64,000 bases of DNA from JAEKNW01 sp963678375 (GTDB taxonomy: Bacteria > Cloacimonadota > Cloacimonadia > Cloacimonadales > JAFGVF01): contig OY782831.1 in NCBI GenBank assembly GCA_963678375.2, positions 2,108,001 to 2,172,000 on the forward strand, written 5' to 3'. The notes beneath the pieces are model-generated. The model worked only from the letters and a program-made list of their open reading frames with translations, had not been told where the DNA came from and did no database searches. A program made the position numbers and the translations under genes. Below, piece after piece: positions 24,988-33,808 of the stretch (its first letter is position 1; the number at the start of each line of letters is the position of its first letter).

Positions 24988-26582
24988 TGGCTGAAGCAAA
25001 CTTAAACTTACGTAAGAGGATGATTGTTAATACCTTATCTAACTATGGTAAGCTACTTATTGGTATGGCAATTACAATATTCTTAACTAGAGTATTGTTC
25101 TTAGGATTAAGCAGAACAGATTATGGATTTTGGGCCTTGTTGTGGTCAATTTTTGGTTATTCCCTTCTGCTTGATTTTGGTTTTGGTGCATCAATCCAGA
25201 AATATACTTCTGAAAGTATTGTTACGAAAGACTGGACAAAGTTCAATAAGATTGTCAGTACTGTCTTTTTTAATTACTCATTTGTCTCTTTAATCATTAT
25301 GGTTGTTTCGGTCATTTTAGCTTATAATGTACAACATATATTCACTTTTGAAAACGCAAATATTGAATACTATAAGAAAGCCCTTTTGGTTTTCGGTATT
25401 GGTTCATCTATAGTTTTCCCAATTGGCTTCTTTACTGAGATTCTCAGAGGCATGCAAGCATTACACCTTAGAAATATAGTAGAAATAATAGTTTCTATCT
25501 TGAATTTCACTGGAATGCTGATGATAGTGTATTTCTTCAAAGTAGATAAACCTCTTATCTGGATGGCTTTAGTTGCTATTGGAACAAACTTCGTATCTAG
25601 TATGCTAATGGGAATTATCTCTCATCGCCTAATACCTGAGTTAAAGATAAGATGGAAATATTATGACAGAAAAATGTTAAAATCTGTCATGGGTTTCTCT
25701 ATGTATGCCTATCTTATTACCTTTACTAACTTGATAATTTTTAAAACAGATCAATTAGTTATTTCTATTTTTGGTTCAGTTGCTTTAGTTGCTATTTATC
25801 AAATATCTTCTAGATTAGCTGAAACATTTAGAACTTTCTCTAAGCAATTCCTCGATAACTTAGGACCTGTTTCTGCTACTCTTTTCGCAGCTGGTAATAA
25901 GAGTAAAATGGCAGAAATTATGATTCAATCTACTAGATTAATGGGCTTTATCTCTACTCTCTTCTTAGTCCCTTTATTGGTGTATGTAAAACCTTTACTC
26001 AAAATCTGGCTTGAGCTTGAAGAAATTACTGGTGTAATAGTAGCTATCATACTCCTAATTTCTATGTATGTTTTATTATTTTTCAGATCCACTTCGGTCT
26101 ATATGCTCTTAATGGCTAATGAACAAAAGAAACTAACAAAAATAGCTTTAATAGAATGTCTTGCAAATTTAGTTCTAAGTATCTTCTTAATTCATTATTT
26201 AAGACCAATAACAGCTTACTTGGGTTATACTTTACCTGAAAATGGCGAGATTATTGGGGTTGCTTTAGGTACCTTAATCCCTAATATCATACTAGCAATA
26301 ACTTTTAACTTACCAATCGCAGTTAAATTTTGTGAAACATCTTTATGGACATTTCTTAAAACTTCAATACTAAAAACTAAAGTATCAGCTATTGCCTATT
26401 TCGCTGTTGCTATTGCTCTTTATAAGTTGATTACTCCTACAAATATTTGGATAATCTTGCTAAACTCAACTATTGCAGTTCTAGTCTATGTAGCTATTTT
26501 TTACTTGATTGGTTTTGAAGGATGGGAAAAAGAACAATTGAAGGGATTTATCGCTGGTAAATTGAAACTAAGAAAGTCATAA
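24987..26582 (+). CDS. Wzx-type flippase (polysaccharide biosynthesis protein, MOP superfamily)
   Basis: This 531-residue integral membrane protein has about 12-14 hydrophobic segments. The N-terminus NLRKRMIVNTLSNYGKLLIG followed by FGFGASIQKY is typical of MOP-superfamily polysaccharide flippases. These move undecaprenyl-diphosphate-linked repeat units across the inner membrane. In this locus it completes the set PGT, glycosyltransferases, Wzx, Wzy, Wzz and Wza. It is the last clear polysaccharide gene; the following transporter starts 25 nt later. Confidence 0.86.
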   Translation: MAEANLNLRKRMIVNTLSNYGKLLIGMAITIFLTRVLFLGLSRTDYGFWALLWSIFGYSLLLDFGFGASIQKYTSESIVTKDWTKFNKIVSTVFFNYSFVSLIIMVVSVILAYNVQHIFTFENANIEYYKKALLVFGIGSSIVFPIGFFTEILRGMQALHLRNIVEIIVSILNFTGMLMIVYFFKVDKPLIWMALVAIGTNFVSSMLMGIISHRLIPELKIRWKYYDRKMLKSVMGFSMYAYLITFTNLIIFKTDQLVISIFGSVALVAIYQISSRLAETFRTFSKQFLDNLGPVSATLFAAGNKSKMAEIMIQSTRLMGFISTLFLVPLLVYVKPLLKIWLELEEITGVIVAIILLISMYVLLFFRSTSVYMLLMANEQKKLTKIALIECLANLVLSIFLIHYLRPITAYLGYTLPENGEIIGVALGTLIPNIILAITFNLPIAVKFCETSLWTFLKTSILKTKVSAIAYFAVAIALYKLITPTNIWIILLNSTIAVLVYVAIFYLIGFEGWEKEQLKGFIAGKLKLRKS

Positions 26583-26607
26583 AAAATATCATTTCGAAGG
26601 GAAAACT

Positions 26608-27519
26608 ATGAAAATCTTTAAACCTGAAATATTAGGTGTAATTGCCATTTCTTTGGCTGCCATAGCATGGGGTCTTGATGGCATAGCCTTAACCCCAAAT
26701 TTATACAATCTAGATGTTCCTTTTGTAGTATTTATGCTACATCTAATTCCTACTCTTATATTATCTCCTTTTCTGGGTAAATACTGGAAAAGCATTTTTA
26801 ATTATAAGTTTGGAGATATTGTAAGTCTCTGGACTCTTTCCTTTTTTGGAGGAGCACTAGGAACAATCTCTATTGTAAAAGCTCTATTTCTAGTGAGGTT
26901 TGATCATCTTTCTGTGATAGTGATTTTACAGAAGCTACAACCTCTTTTTGCTATTATTCTAGCCATGATTTTCCTGAAGGAAAAACCAAACAAGAAGTTT
27001 TGGTTTTGGGCTTTAATAGCTATCCTAGGTGGCTATTTTCTAACTTTTGAATTTCACCTACCAAATATTTCTAAGCAAGCTAACCTTATCCAAGCTGCTC
27101 TCTATTCTCTCTTAGCAGCCTTCTCATTTGGGGCAGGAACAGTCTTTAGTAAAAGATCACTTACTTCCCTAAATTTTAAAGAAGTTACCTATTTTCGCTA
27201 TTTTTTTACTGCTCTTTTTGTGGGAGTTTTTGTTTTTGCTACAGGAAGATGTGTTCACTTGCAAGCTGTTACCAAGGTTAATTGGTTCTACTTTTTCTTG
27301 ATATCTCTAACAGCTGGAGCTGGTTCAATATTCTTGTATAACTATGGTTTGAAACGAGTCAAGGCTATTGTCTCAACAATTGCTGAATTACTCTTTCCTA
27401 TATCATCCGTAATTTTTGATTATCTGATAAATGGCAATAAGCTTTCTATAGTGCAGATGATTAGTGCTGGTTTGATGGTATTTGCTATAATAAAAATTAG
27501 TAGGCAGAAAAAAGTTTAA
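26608..27519 (+). CDS. EamA/DMT-family transporter
   Basis: The 303-residue membrane protein has ten hydrophobic segments in two EamA repeats. The first ends with VILQKLQPLFAIILAMIFLKEKP, and the second with a matching VSTIAELLFPISSVIFDYL. DMT transporters export small metabolites such as amino acids, sugars or nucleotide-sugar-related compounds; the substrate here is unknown. It has its own ribosome site (GAAGGG). Its position directly after the flippase suggests co-transcription with the polysaccharide locus but does not prove a shared role. Confidence 0.85.
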   Translation: MKIFKPEILGVIAISLAAIAWGLDGIALTPNLYNLDVPFVVFMLHLIPTLILSPFLGKYWKSIFNYKFGDIVSLWTLSFFGGALGTISIVKALFLVRFDHLSVIVILQKLQPLFAIILAMIFLKEKPNKKFWFWALIAILGGYFLTFEFHLPNISKQANLIQAALYSLLAAFSFGAGTVFSKRSLTSLNFKEVTYFRYFFTALFVGVFVFATGRCVHLQAVTKVNWFYFFLISLTAGAGSIFLYNYGLKRVKAIVSTIAELLFPISSVIFDYLINGNKLSIVQMISAGLMVFAIIKISRQKKV

Positions 27520-27580
27520 TCTATTGATATTTTCTTGTTTATTGCCTATAATCACTATTCTATAAGACCTATTATTGCCA

Positions 27581-27638
27581 CATGATTGTTACTGTCCCAC
27601 TGTTCGCCTAGGATTTTATGCAGATAGTAATAATCAAG
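27581..27638. repeat. 58-bp inverted-repeat element, copy B
   Basis: The arms CATGATTGTTACTGTC (27581-27596) and GATAGTAATAATCAAG (27623-27638) pair at 13 of 16 positions and are separated by 26 nt, as in the copy at 6467-6524. The element occupies the otherwise unremarkable 303-bp gap between the DMT transporter and the NifU-like gene. No gene or clear promoter was found in the rest of that gap. Confidence 0.65.
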
Positions 27639-27822
27639 AGGTGAATATACCAAATAATTCAGTCTTACCTATAGCTCTATCCTATCAATCTGATAAATAG
27701 AAATAGTTTTAATAGGAGCTTAGTAGATTTTAGGGATTAAGATTGACGAAATAATAGTGGTCAAATAATTGGTATTGACTATAATTTAGTAATAATGCAA
27801 ATAATAGATTAATGGAGGAAAG

Positions 27823-28053
27823 ATGTTAGATAAGAAAAGAGTGCAAGAAGTTCTTGATAAAGTAAGACCTTCTTTACAAGCTGATGGTGGCGATTGCGAA
27901 TTAGTTAATATTCGTGAAGATAACGTAATTGAAGTAAGACTACAAGGTGCTTGTGGAAGCTGTCCTATGGCTACCTTAACTCTCAAAGCTGGTATCGAAA
28001 GAGTTCTTAAAGACGAGATACCTGAAGTTGAAGAAGTTGTTCAAGTAAGATAA
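27823..28053 (+). CDS. NifU C-terminal-domain Fe-S scaffold protein
   Basis: The 76-residue protein consists only of the NifU/Nfu C-terminal domain. LQADGGDCELV is at about residues 19-29 and the cluster-binding CGSCP at about 46-50. Such proteins carry a 4Fe-4S or 2Fe-2S cluster between two subunits and deliver it to client enzymes. The start ATG has GGAGG 6 nt upstream. It is followed within 13 nt by a strong hairpin terminator, so it is probably its own transcription unit. Confidence 0.93.
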   Translation: MLDKKRVQEVLDKVRPSLQADGGDCELVNIREDNVIEVRLQGACGSCPMATLTLKAGIERVLKDEIPEVEEVVQVR

Positions 28054-28066
28054 ATTTGACATATAT

Positions 28067-28110
28067 AAGATGTTTTATTTTTGTTAATCAAGAGTAAAAC
28101 ATCTTTTTTT
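28067..28110 (+). terminator. terminator after the NifU-like gene
   Basis: A perfect 11-bp stem AAGATGTTTTA (28067-28077) with TAAAACATCTT (28095-28105) is followed by a T-run to 28110. It ends about 12 nt before the nadE start codon and just before its ribosome site, so it could also gate read-through into nadE. Confidence 0.78.
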
Positions 28111-28122
28111 ATAGGAGAAGTC

Positions 28123-28896
28123 ATGAGGAATAGAGATCTAAATATTGAGATAGTTAGAATAGTAGATTTTATGAGAGATATACTTAAAGAAAGTGGTCTT
28201 ACGAAGCTAATTATTGGGCTGTCAGGAGGAATTGATTCTGCTTTATCAGCTGCTTTAGCAGTGCAAGCAATTGGGAAGGAGAATGTTATAGGTGTTATGC
28301 TTCCTTATAAAGCCTCTTCTCAAGCAAGTTATAATGATGCAGTAGAAGTTGCTCAACATTTGGGTATTACCTACCACAAGGTTGATATCACCCCAATGGT
28401 TGATGCTTATTTTTCCACTTATGATAATCAAGCTGATAGTCTGAGAAAAGGAAACTGTATGGCTAGGGTGAGAATGATTGTTCTTTATGATTTTTCTGCT
28501 AAATATGGTGGATTAGTTGTAGGGACAGGTAATAAATCAGAACTTTTAACTGGCTATTGTACTCAGTATGGTGACTCTGCTTGTGCTTTTGAGCCTATTG
28601 GTCATTTATACAAAACTGAAGTATGGGAGATGGCTAGAATGTTGTCTGTCCCTGATATAGTCATAAATAAAAAGCCTACAGCTGACTTATGGTCAGATCA
28701 AACTGACGAAGATGAGATGGGGATTTCTTATCAAGACCTTGATGAAATTCTTTATCATAAGTATGAGTTAGGGCTCAAGCAAGCAAAGCTCATTGAAATG
28801 GGTTTTAAGCAAGAAGACCTTGCTTTAGTTGAAAAACTATATATTAAATCTAAGTTTAAGAGAATAATGCCCCCTATGTTAGAGGAGATAGATTGA
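28123..28896 (+). CDS. nadE: NH3-dependent NAD synthetase
   Basis: The 257-residue protein has the PP-loop SGGIDSALSAAL near residue 36. GLVVGTGNKSELLTGY and the P2-type stretch KKPTADLWSDQTDEDEMG are diagnostic of NadE. It converts deamido-NAD to NAD with ATP and ammonia. There is no N-terminal glutaminase domain, so it depends on ammonia or a separate amidase. The ATG at 28123 is chosen because AGGAG lies 6 nt upstream; an in-frame TTG at 28081 falls inside the preceding terminator. Confidence 0.94.
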   Translation: MRNRDLNIEIVRIVDFMRDILKESGLTKLIIGLSGGIDSALSAALAVQAIGKENVIGVMLPYKASSQASYNDAVEVAQHLGITYHKVDITPMVDAYFSTYDNQADSLRKGNCMARVRMIVLYDFSAKYGGLVVGTGNKSELLTGYCTQYGDSACAFEPIGHLYKTEVWEMARMLSVPDIVINKKPTADLWSDQTDEDEMGISYQDLDEILYHKYELGLKQAKLIEMGFKQEDLALVEKLYIKSKFKRIMPPMLEEID

Positions 28897-30104
28897 GTTT
28901 ATTTAGTAAAAACAAATGTAAGATTTGCAAAGAAGAAAAAGCAGTAAGAGAGTGTCCCAGAAAAGGACTTAATATAGGTTGGCGGTGTTGCAATAGTATG
29001 AGGTATGATATGAAATGTCCTGCTTCATGTCAGTATTATTTGCCTGCAAGTAAAAGTTTAGAATTCAATATTAAAGCTGATTCTCTTGAGGAATCTAATG
29101 ACTTAGTTTTAAGACTGTTTGATATCTGGACAATGAAAGCTAATCCAGAAATTTCTAATAAAGCACCAATAGAATTAGCTAAGAGTGAAGAGGGAAGAGC
29201 AGAATTAGAAAAATACTTTTCCAAGATTAAGTTCTTAGATACTCTACCAATTAACAAAATACGGAGAAAGTTACAACTTCCTCCAGTTGAGCTTCCTACA
29301 ATTAATGACTTTGAAAAGTCTGCAAATGAGATTATGGAGAATTTCCTTGATCAAGATTGGTCTGCATTATTAAATAAATACTATAAACAGGAACAACTTC
29401 AAACTGAGAAAAATAAAGAGCTCTTTATCAAAAGAAATAAAAAAGTGAAGATGTTTAAGAAGATTAAGGATTATTCACTGGTAAGCTCATCATTAAACAA
29501 GGATGCTAAGGAAGCCTTAGTGCATTATTATGTTAATAAAAAGGCTGATATAACAATCAATATGATCCAGATTGATAAGGTTTGGAGGCTAAAGAGCAGG
29601 ATTATTGGTGACCCTCAATTATTCTATGGAGAAGATACAGCTATAAAAAATATTGCTTCTTTGCTAAGTAAAAATGAAATGGAAGATGTTTTTAAATATT
29701 TACATCAATATAGTTTAATTTATCCTGATTCAGCTGATATAGAGTATTATTGGGGTTTATTCTATTCAATTTCAGAGAATATTAAAGAAGCTAGAAAACA
29801 CTTTGAGATATCTTATATACTTGACCCTAGCTTTGCAGAACCTCTATATAATATTGGATTTATCTATCAAGTTGAAAAGAAAAATGACAAAGCTAGAGAA
29901 ATCTATTATAAGGTACTTGAACTTGATCCGAATGAAGTCAAAACAATCAACAATCTGGCAATTCTCCATATTGAAAAACAAGAGTGGAAAGAAGCTCTTG
30001 ATTATCTTGAAAAATGTATGAAACTTAATCCTGATTACGATATTGCCCAAAAGAATTATGATATTGTAAAAAGACAGCTCAAAGAGGATGGTAGAGAAGT
30101 TTAA
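28893..30104 (+). CDS. TPR protein with N-terminal cysteine cluster, function unknown
   Basis: This 403-residue protein has an N-terminal Cys-rich motif at about residues 9-47 (CKIC, RECP, GWRCCN, KCPASCQYY), with eight Cys that could bind zinc or an Fe-S cluster. A central region of about 200 residues follows, with a fold like those of SEC-C-linked proteins (VHYYVNKKADITINMIQIDKVWRL). The C-terminus has at least three TPR repeats (about 290-395). The start is TTG, overlapping the nadE stop codon, with AGAGGAGA 5 nt upstream; an ATG start is not available nearby. It is translationally coupled to nadE and to ribD. The partner bound by the repeats is unknown. Confidence 0.78.
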   Translation: MSLFSKNKCKICKEEKAVRECPRKGLNIGWRCCNSMRYDMKCPASCQYYLPASKSLEFNIKADSLEESNDLVLRLFDIWTMKANPEISNKAPIELAKSEEGRAELEKYFSKIKFLDTLPINKIRRKLQLPPVELPTINDFEKSANEIMENFLDQDWSALLNKYYKQEQLQTEKNKELFIKRNKKVKMFKKIKDYSLVSSSLNKDAKEALVHYYVNKKADITINMIQIDKVWRLKSRIIGDPQLFYGEDTAIKNIASLLSKNEMEDVFKYLHQYSLIYPDSADIEYYWGLFYSISENIKEARKHFEISYILDPSFAEPLYNIGFIYQVEKKNDKAREIYYKVLELDPNEVKTINNLAILHIEKQEWKEALDYLEKCMKLNPDYDIAQKNYDIVKRQLKEDGREV

Positions 30105-31192
30105 TGGATTTGAAATACCTAAAGCAGGCAATTGTCTTAGCTGAAAATGCTAGAGGAAAGTCTTCACCTAATCCTTTTGTTGGCTGCCTTATTGTCAAAG
30201 ATGATAATATAGTAGGTCAGGGATTTACTCAGCCATGGGGACAAGACCATGCTGAAGTACAGGCTTTGAAGCAAGCTGGAGAACAGGCGAGAGGAGGGGA
30301 TCTTTATGTTACCCTTGAACCATGTTCTCATTATGGAAAGACGCCTCCTTGTGCAGAAGCAATCATTAAAGCAGGATTAAAAAGAGTTTTTATAGGTATT
30401 AAGGATCCTAATCCCCAAGTGGCTGGCAGAGGAATAGCAATGCTTGAAGCAGCTGGTATTGAAGTTACATATAATCTACTTCAAGCTGAAATTGAACAGC
30501 AGTTAGAATATTTTCTCACCTATATCCAAAATAATAGACCCTTTGTTTTCATCAAATCTGCAGTTTCTATTGATGGAAAGATAGCAGATGAATGTGGAAA
30601 CTCAAAGTGGATTACTAATAACAAGTCAAGGACTAAGGTGCATCAGTTGAGGTCTGAAGTTGATGCTATTATAACAGGAGTAGCAACAGTCAACAAAGAT
30701 GATGCAATGCTGAATGTTAGGTTAAAAGATTATCAGGGTAAAAATCCTATTCGAATAGTTTTTGATCATGATTTAGAGATTGATTTAAAAGCAAAACTAG
30801 TTAGATCATCCTGTGATATCAAGACAATTATTTATACAAATCAAGCATGTATAGCTTCTGCAAAAGCTCAAAGTTTAAGGGAAGAAAAAGTTGAACTCAG
30901 AACTAGCAAAAGTTATAATGGGAAATTTGTAATTAAAGATATCCTAAAGGAGTTAAAAGAAGAATTTATCTCTGTTGTTATGGTAGAAGCCGGACCCAGA
31001 CTTGTTTCTTCATTTGTAAAAGAAGGTCTTGTTGATAAACTCTATTATTTCATTGCACCTAGTCTTATTGGTGGAAATAATTCTGCCTTTCAAGATATTG
31101 GAGTAGCCAATATTGCTGAAAAAAAAGTACTAAGATTAGACTCAACAGAAATCATAGGTGGGGATGTCTTACTGATTTATTATTTTGAGTAA
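30104..31192 (+). CDS. ribD: bifunctional riboflavin deaminase/reductase
   Basis: The 362-residue protein has an N-terminal deaminase domain with zinc ligands in DHAEVQAL and EPCSHYGKTPPCAEAI. The C-terminal reductase domain has KSAVSIDGKIAD and a VMVEAGPRLVSSF segment. It performs the second and third steps of riboflavin synthesis: deamination of the pyrimidine and reduction of the ribose side chain. Its length is normal for the family. The start ATG overlaps the previous stop (TAATG). No FMN riboswitch and no other rib gene is visible, so the rest of the pathway lies elsewhere. Confidence 0.95.
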   Translation: MDLKYLKQAIVLAENARGKSSPNPFVGCLIVKDDNIVGQGFTQPWGQDHAEVQALKQAGEQARGGDLYVTLEPCSHYGKTPPCAEAIIKAGLKRVFIGIKDPNPQVAGRGIAMLEAAGIEVTYNLLQAEIEQQLEYFLTYIQNNRPFVFIKSAVSIDGKIADECGNSKWITNNKSRTKVHQLRSEVDAIITGVATVNKDDAMLNVRLKDYQGKNPIRIVFDHDLEIDLKAKLVRSSCDIKTIIYTNQACIASAKAQSLREEKVELRTSKSYNGKFVIKDILKELKEEFISVVMVEAGPRLVSSFVKEGLVDKLYYFIAPSLIGGNNSAFQDIGVANIAEKKVLRLDSTEIIGGDVLLIYYFE

Positions 31193-31306
31193 ATATAAAC
31201 TATTATTGTCTTTATAACCTCTATAAGTACTAGTTAGGCCTCTTCTGTCGGGCGGTGGATAATTTGTCCGCCTTAAATAAAAAGTTTAAAAATTCCAGAT
31301 GGGTAA

Positions 31307-32563
31307 TTAATCACTAAATAATGATTCTAACTCATCTTCTGTTTGAGATTCAAAGAAATAGTCTTCTGTAATATCACATCCAGGATAATAGTGTTTGATG
31401 ATTTTATCATATTTCCAACCAGCATAAGATTTTAGATAGCCACCTGATTGACAAAAACCTACACCATGACCATAACCTTTACCTTCAATTATCAAGTTAT
31501 TACCACTGACATCTATAATCGCCAGTGTTGAAGGTATCCCGCCCAAGAGTGACCTAATTTTATCTTGAGAAGTAATAGTTTTATTGCCTTTAGAAGTGGA
31601 GAAAGTTAACTTGCTAATTCTTCCAGAAGAGTCACGGGCTTCAACTTTAGCAGAATAGATTTTGCCATAAGATCCTTTTCTAGATACTGTATTTAAAGAG
31701 ACTTTTCTTTCCCAATGATAACTATCTTTAATCCAGTTTGGTAACTTATCATAATGGCTATAGACTTTAGCAGGATTAGTCTTGATCCAGTCTTTGACTG
31801 TAGCATAATTAGACATTTTTTTACCTTTAAGATAATCAATATCAGCTTTATCTGTTAAATAAGGATAACCTTTTCCGCCCCATACTTCTTCCACATTAGC
31901 TAAATATCCACCTCCATAAGAATTAAAGGGTGTGAAAGCAACTTCATCATTATATGTCACAAGCATATAAGCAGTAGCATCAGTAGCTCTAATGATATTA
32001 TTAGGAACTTTTTTCTTAGTGTTAAAAACTTGAGAATAAGTATCAGCTCTTAAATCCCAAGGGTAAGAGTTATTTTTCATTGATTCATAGATTGCATAAG
32101 AACGGGCAATAATTGCTTGAGATTTTAAAGCTTCGTCAGGTGCACCAGCTCCGATTTCACTTAAAACAACATAACGGGTATAGGATTCTAAGTTCATTAA
32201 ATTCATTACTGCTATTTTTCCCTTATGCTCTCTAATATGGATGTCTCCAGAAAAACTTTGCTTAGTTTTGCCAGCTAAAGAAAAATTACTTGTTAATGAT
32301 ATTTCGAATTTATAAGCCTCATCGGTAAGTGTCTTGCCTGCTAAAGTTACACTTATTTTACCATTCCTCTTCTTTGTGATATCTAGCTTGTTACTTTGGT
32401 ACTCTTGTCCATTGATGAAAATGAGACCATCAGTCGTTAGACTAATTTTATTATCTAGCTTAACTAATATTTTTAGGAAGACTTCATTCTCAACCATCAT
32501 GTAGGCAGAGAGGAGTGAGAGAGTTAGTAATAAAGTAATACAAATGAATATTCTTTTTAGCAT
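31307..32563 (-). CDS. SpoIID/LytB-domain protein
   Basis: This 418-residue protein has an N-terminal signal or anchor segment (about 5-22). The SpoIID domain spans about residues 110-400, with MNLESYTRYVVLSEIGAGAP, EALKSQAIIARSYAI, GGKGYPYL and the C-terminal GYGHGVGFCQSGG. SpoIID enzymes are lytic transglycosylases acting on peptidoglycan; in non-sporulating Gram-negatives the related proteins are thought to act in cell-wall remodelling. It has no close partner; the GNAT gene on the same strand ends in a terminator just upstream. Confidence 0.88.
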   Translation of the reverse strand: MLKRIFICITLLLTLSLLSAYMMVENEVFLKILVKLDNKISLTTDGLIFINGQEYQSNKLDITKKRNGKISVTLAGKTLTDEAYKFEISLTSNFSLAGKTKQSFSGDIHIREHKGKIAVMNLMNLESYTRYVVLSEIGAGAPDEALKSQAIIARSYAIYESMKNNSYPWDLRADTYSQVFNTKKKVPNNIIRATDATAYMLVTYNDEVAFTPFNSYGGGYLANVEEVWGGKGYPYLTDKADIDYLKGKKMSNYATVKDWIKTNPAKVYSHYDKLPNWIKDSYHWERKVSLNTVSRKGSYGKIYSAKVEARDSSGRISKLTFSTSKGNKTITSQDKIRSLLGGIPSTLAIIDVSGNNLIIEGKGYGHGVGFCQSGGYLKSYAGWKYDKIIKHYYPGCDITEDYFFESQTEDELESLFSD

Positions 32564-32654
32564 TAGACATCCTCAGACAAGTTTATAATTCAGAATAATA
32601 AATTTCTTAAAATGTGTCAAGAGATTAACTTACTATCAAGGAATAGAACTTATA

Positions 32655-32686
32655 TAAAACCAGTGGGTATTTCTGTACCCACTGGT
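32655..32686 (-). terminator. terminator after the GNAT gene
   Basis: A perfect 11-bp stem, ACCAGTGGGTA (32659-32669) with TACCCACTGGT (32676-32686), has a 6-nt loop. On the minus strand it is followed by TTTTAT and stands about 10 nt after the stop codon of the acetyltransferase-like gene. Confidence 0.8.
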
Positions 32687-32696
32687 CATTATATTA

Positions 32697-33800
32697 TTAT
32701 TTTCGAAGGATTGTCTTAATCTCATCCCATTCTTTAAATCGATGAAGGAAAACTAAATCCTTATCATGGAGAATGTGCTTAGCATTAGTGAATCCTAACT
32801 CAATTGCTAGTTTAAGGAATCTGAAAGCATATTCTTTATTTTCTAATAAGGCAAAGCCACAAGCAAAATCATAAAGATAATAATTCTTAAAATTACTAGT
32901 CTGATAAGAATCAAAAAACTTGATAGCTTGTATAAGAGATTTTTCTTTAAAGAGAAGATTATAAGCTTTAAGAACTAAATTAAAAGTTTTGTTATAAGCT
33001 CCATAGAAGCTTACATATTCTCTCTTTCTGCTAAAACCACATTTCTCAGCTGTTTTGAATGAACCAATGTTATCTTTAGGACAATGCCAACCAATACTAG
33101 TGTAATTCAATTCTATAGCATAATTTATCATAGCAGTAATTGTCTTACTTGCAAAACCTTGACGTCTAAAATCATTGTCGGTATGGATTCCGATTTCACA
33201 ATGATTCCCAGCTTTGCAATCTGAAAGGCTCCAACTAATTATCCTATCTTTGTTTGATATGATTATTCCAAAGCCATTTTTTCCAAAATTAGCATAATCT
33301 CCCCAATTATTTATGACCCAATCTTTGACTTCTTTCATATTTGGAAGATTAAGTTTTGATTCAATCAATGGGGGAGATACTCTTTCAAGTTTCATATCAT
33401 TAGGGAGTTTGATTGTTTTAGGTTCAGTATTCTTTAAGTTGAGTAGATAGTGGTATCTCATCTCTTTACATAGTGGATGTGAGGTGAATAATTCACGTAT
33501 ATACTTTTCATTATAATCACTTGTATAAATAGAAAACTCTTGCCTATCATCAGAGATTCCTTTGGAGAGTAATGAATTATTTATCCAGCTTTTGAAATTA
33601 GCAAGATTACCTGTTAAATTACCGGAAATTATGATTCCTTCTGGTGTAAGCATAATTCCATATAAGGGGTTCTTAAGATTATCAAGATATATTTGACCAG
33701 GATTGTTTCCTGCAAGAACAGCCTTTCCACTAAGCTGCCAGGGAATATCTTCAAATAAATTAATAGCTCTAGCATATTCTGTCTTTTTTAACTTGTACAT
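32697..33800 (-). CDS. GNAT-family acetyltransferase with C-terminal helical repeat
   Basis: In this 367-residue protein a GNAT domain covers about residues 110-270. The acetyl-CoA binding loop FRRQGFASKTITAM is followed by NYTSIGWHCPKDNIGSFKTAEKCGF, the typical end of the fold. The last 80 residues look like a TPR/SEL1-like pair (CGFALLENKEYAFRFLKLAI). The ATG at 33800 is chosen because AGGAG lies 6 nt upstream; a longer in-frame start at 33827 would overlap the preceding kinase gene. The AGGAG overlaps the kinase stop codon, so the two genes are coupled. The substrate is unknown. Confidence 0.8.
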   Translation of the reverse strand: MYKLKKTEYARAINLFEDIPWQLSGKAVLAGNNPGQIYLDNLKNPLYGIMLTPEGIIISGNLTGNLANFKSWINNSLLSKGISDDRQEFSIYTSDYNEKYIRELFTSHPLCKEMRYHYLLNLKNTEPKTIKLPNDMKLERVSPPLIESKLNLPNMKEVKDWVINNWGDYANFGKNGFGIIISNKDRIISWSLSDCKAGNHCEIGIHTDNDFRRQGFASKTITAMINYAIELNYTSIGWHCPKDNIGSFKTAEKCGFSRKREYVSFYGAYNKTFNLVLKAYNLLFKEKSLIQAIKFFDSYQTSNFKNYYLYDFACGFALLENKEYAFRFLKLAIELGFTNAKHILHDKDLVFLHRFKEWDEIKTILRK

Positions 33801-33808
33801 AGTTTCTC

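Noticed and set aside
30000..30110. FMN riboswitch before ribD
   Set aside because: ribD starts inside the stop codon of the previous gene, leaving no leader.
31251..31272. Hairpin GGCGG...CCGCC between ribD and the SpoIID gene as terminator
   Set aside because: The stem is only 5 bp and neither side carries a T-run; kept as undecided sequence.
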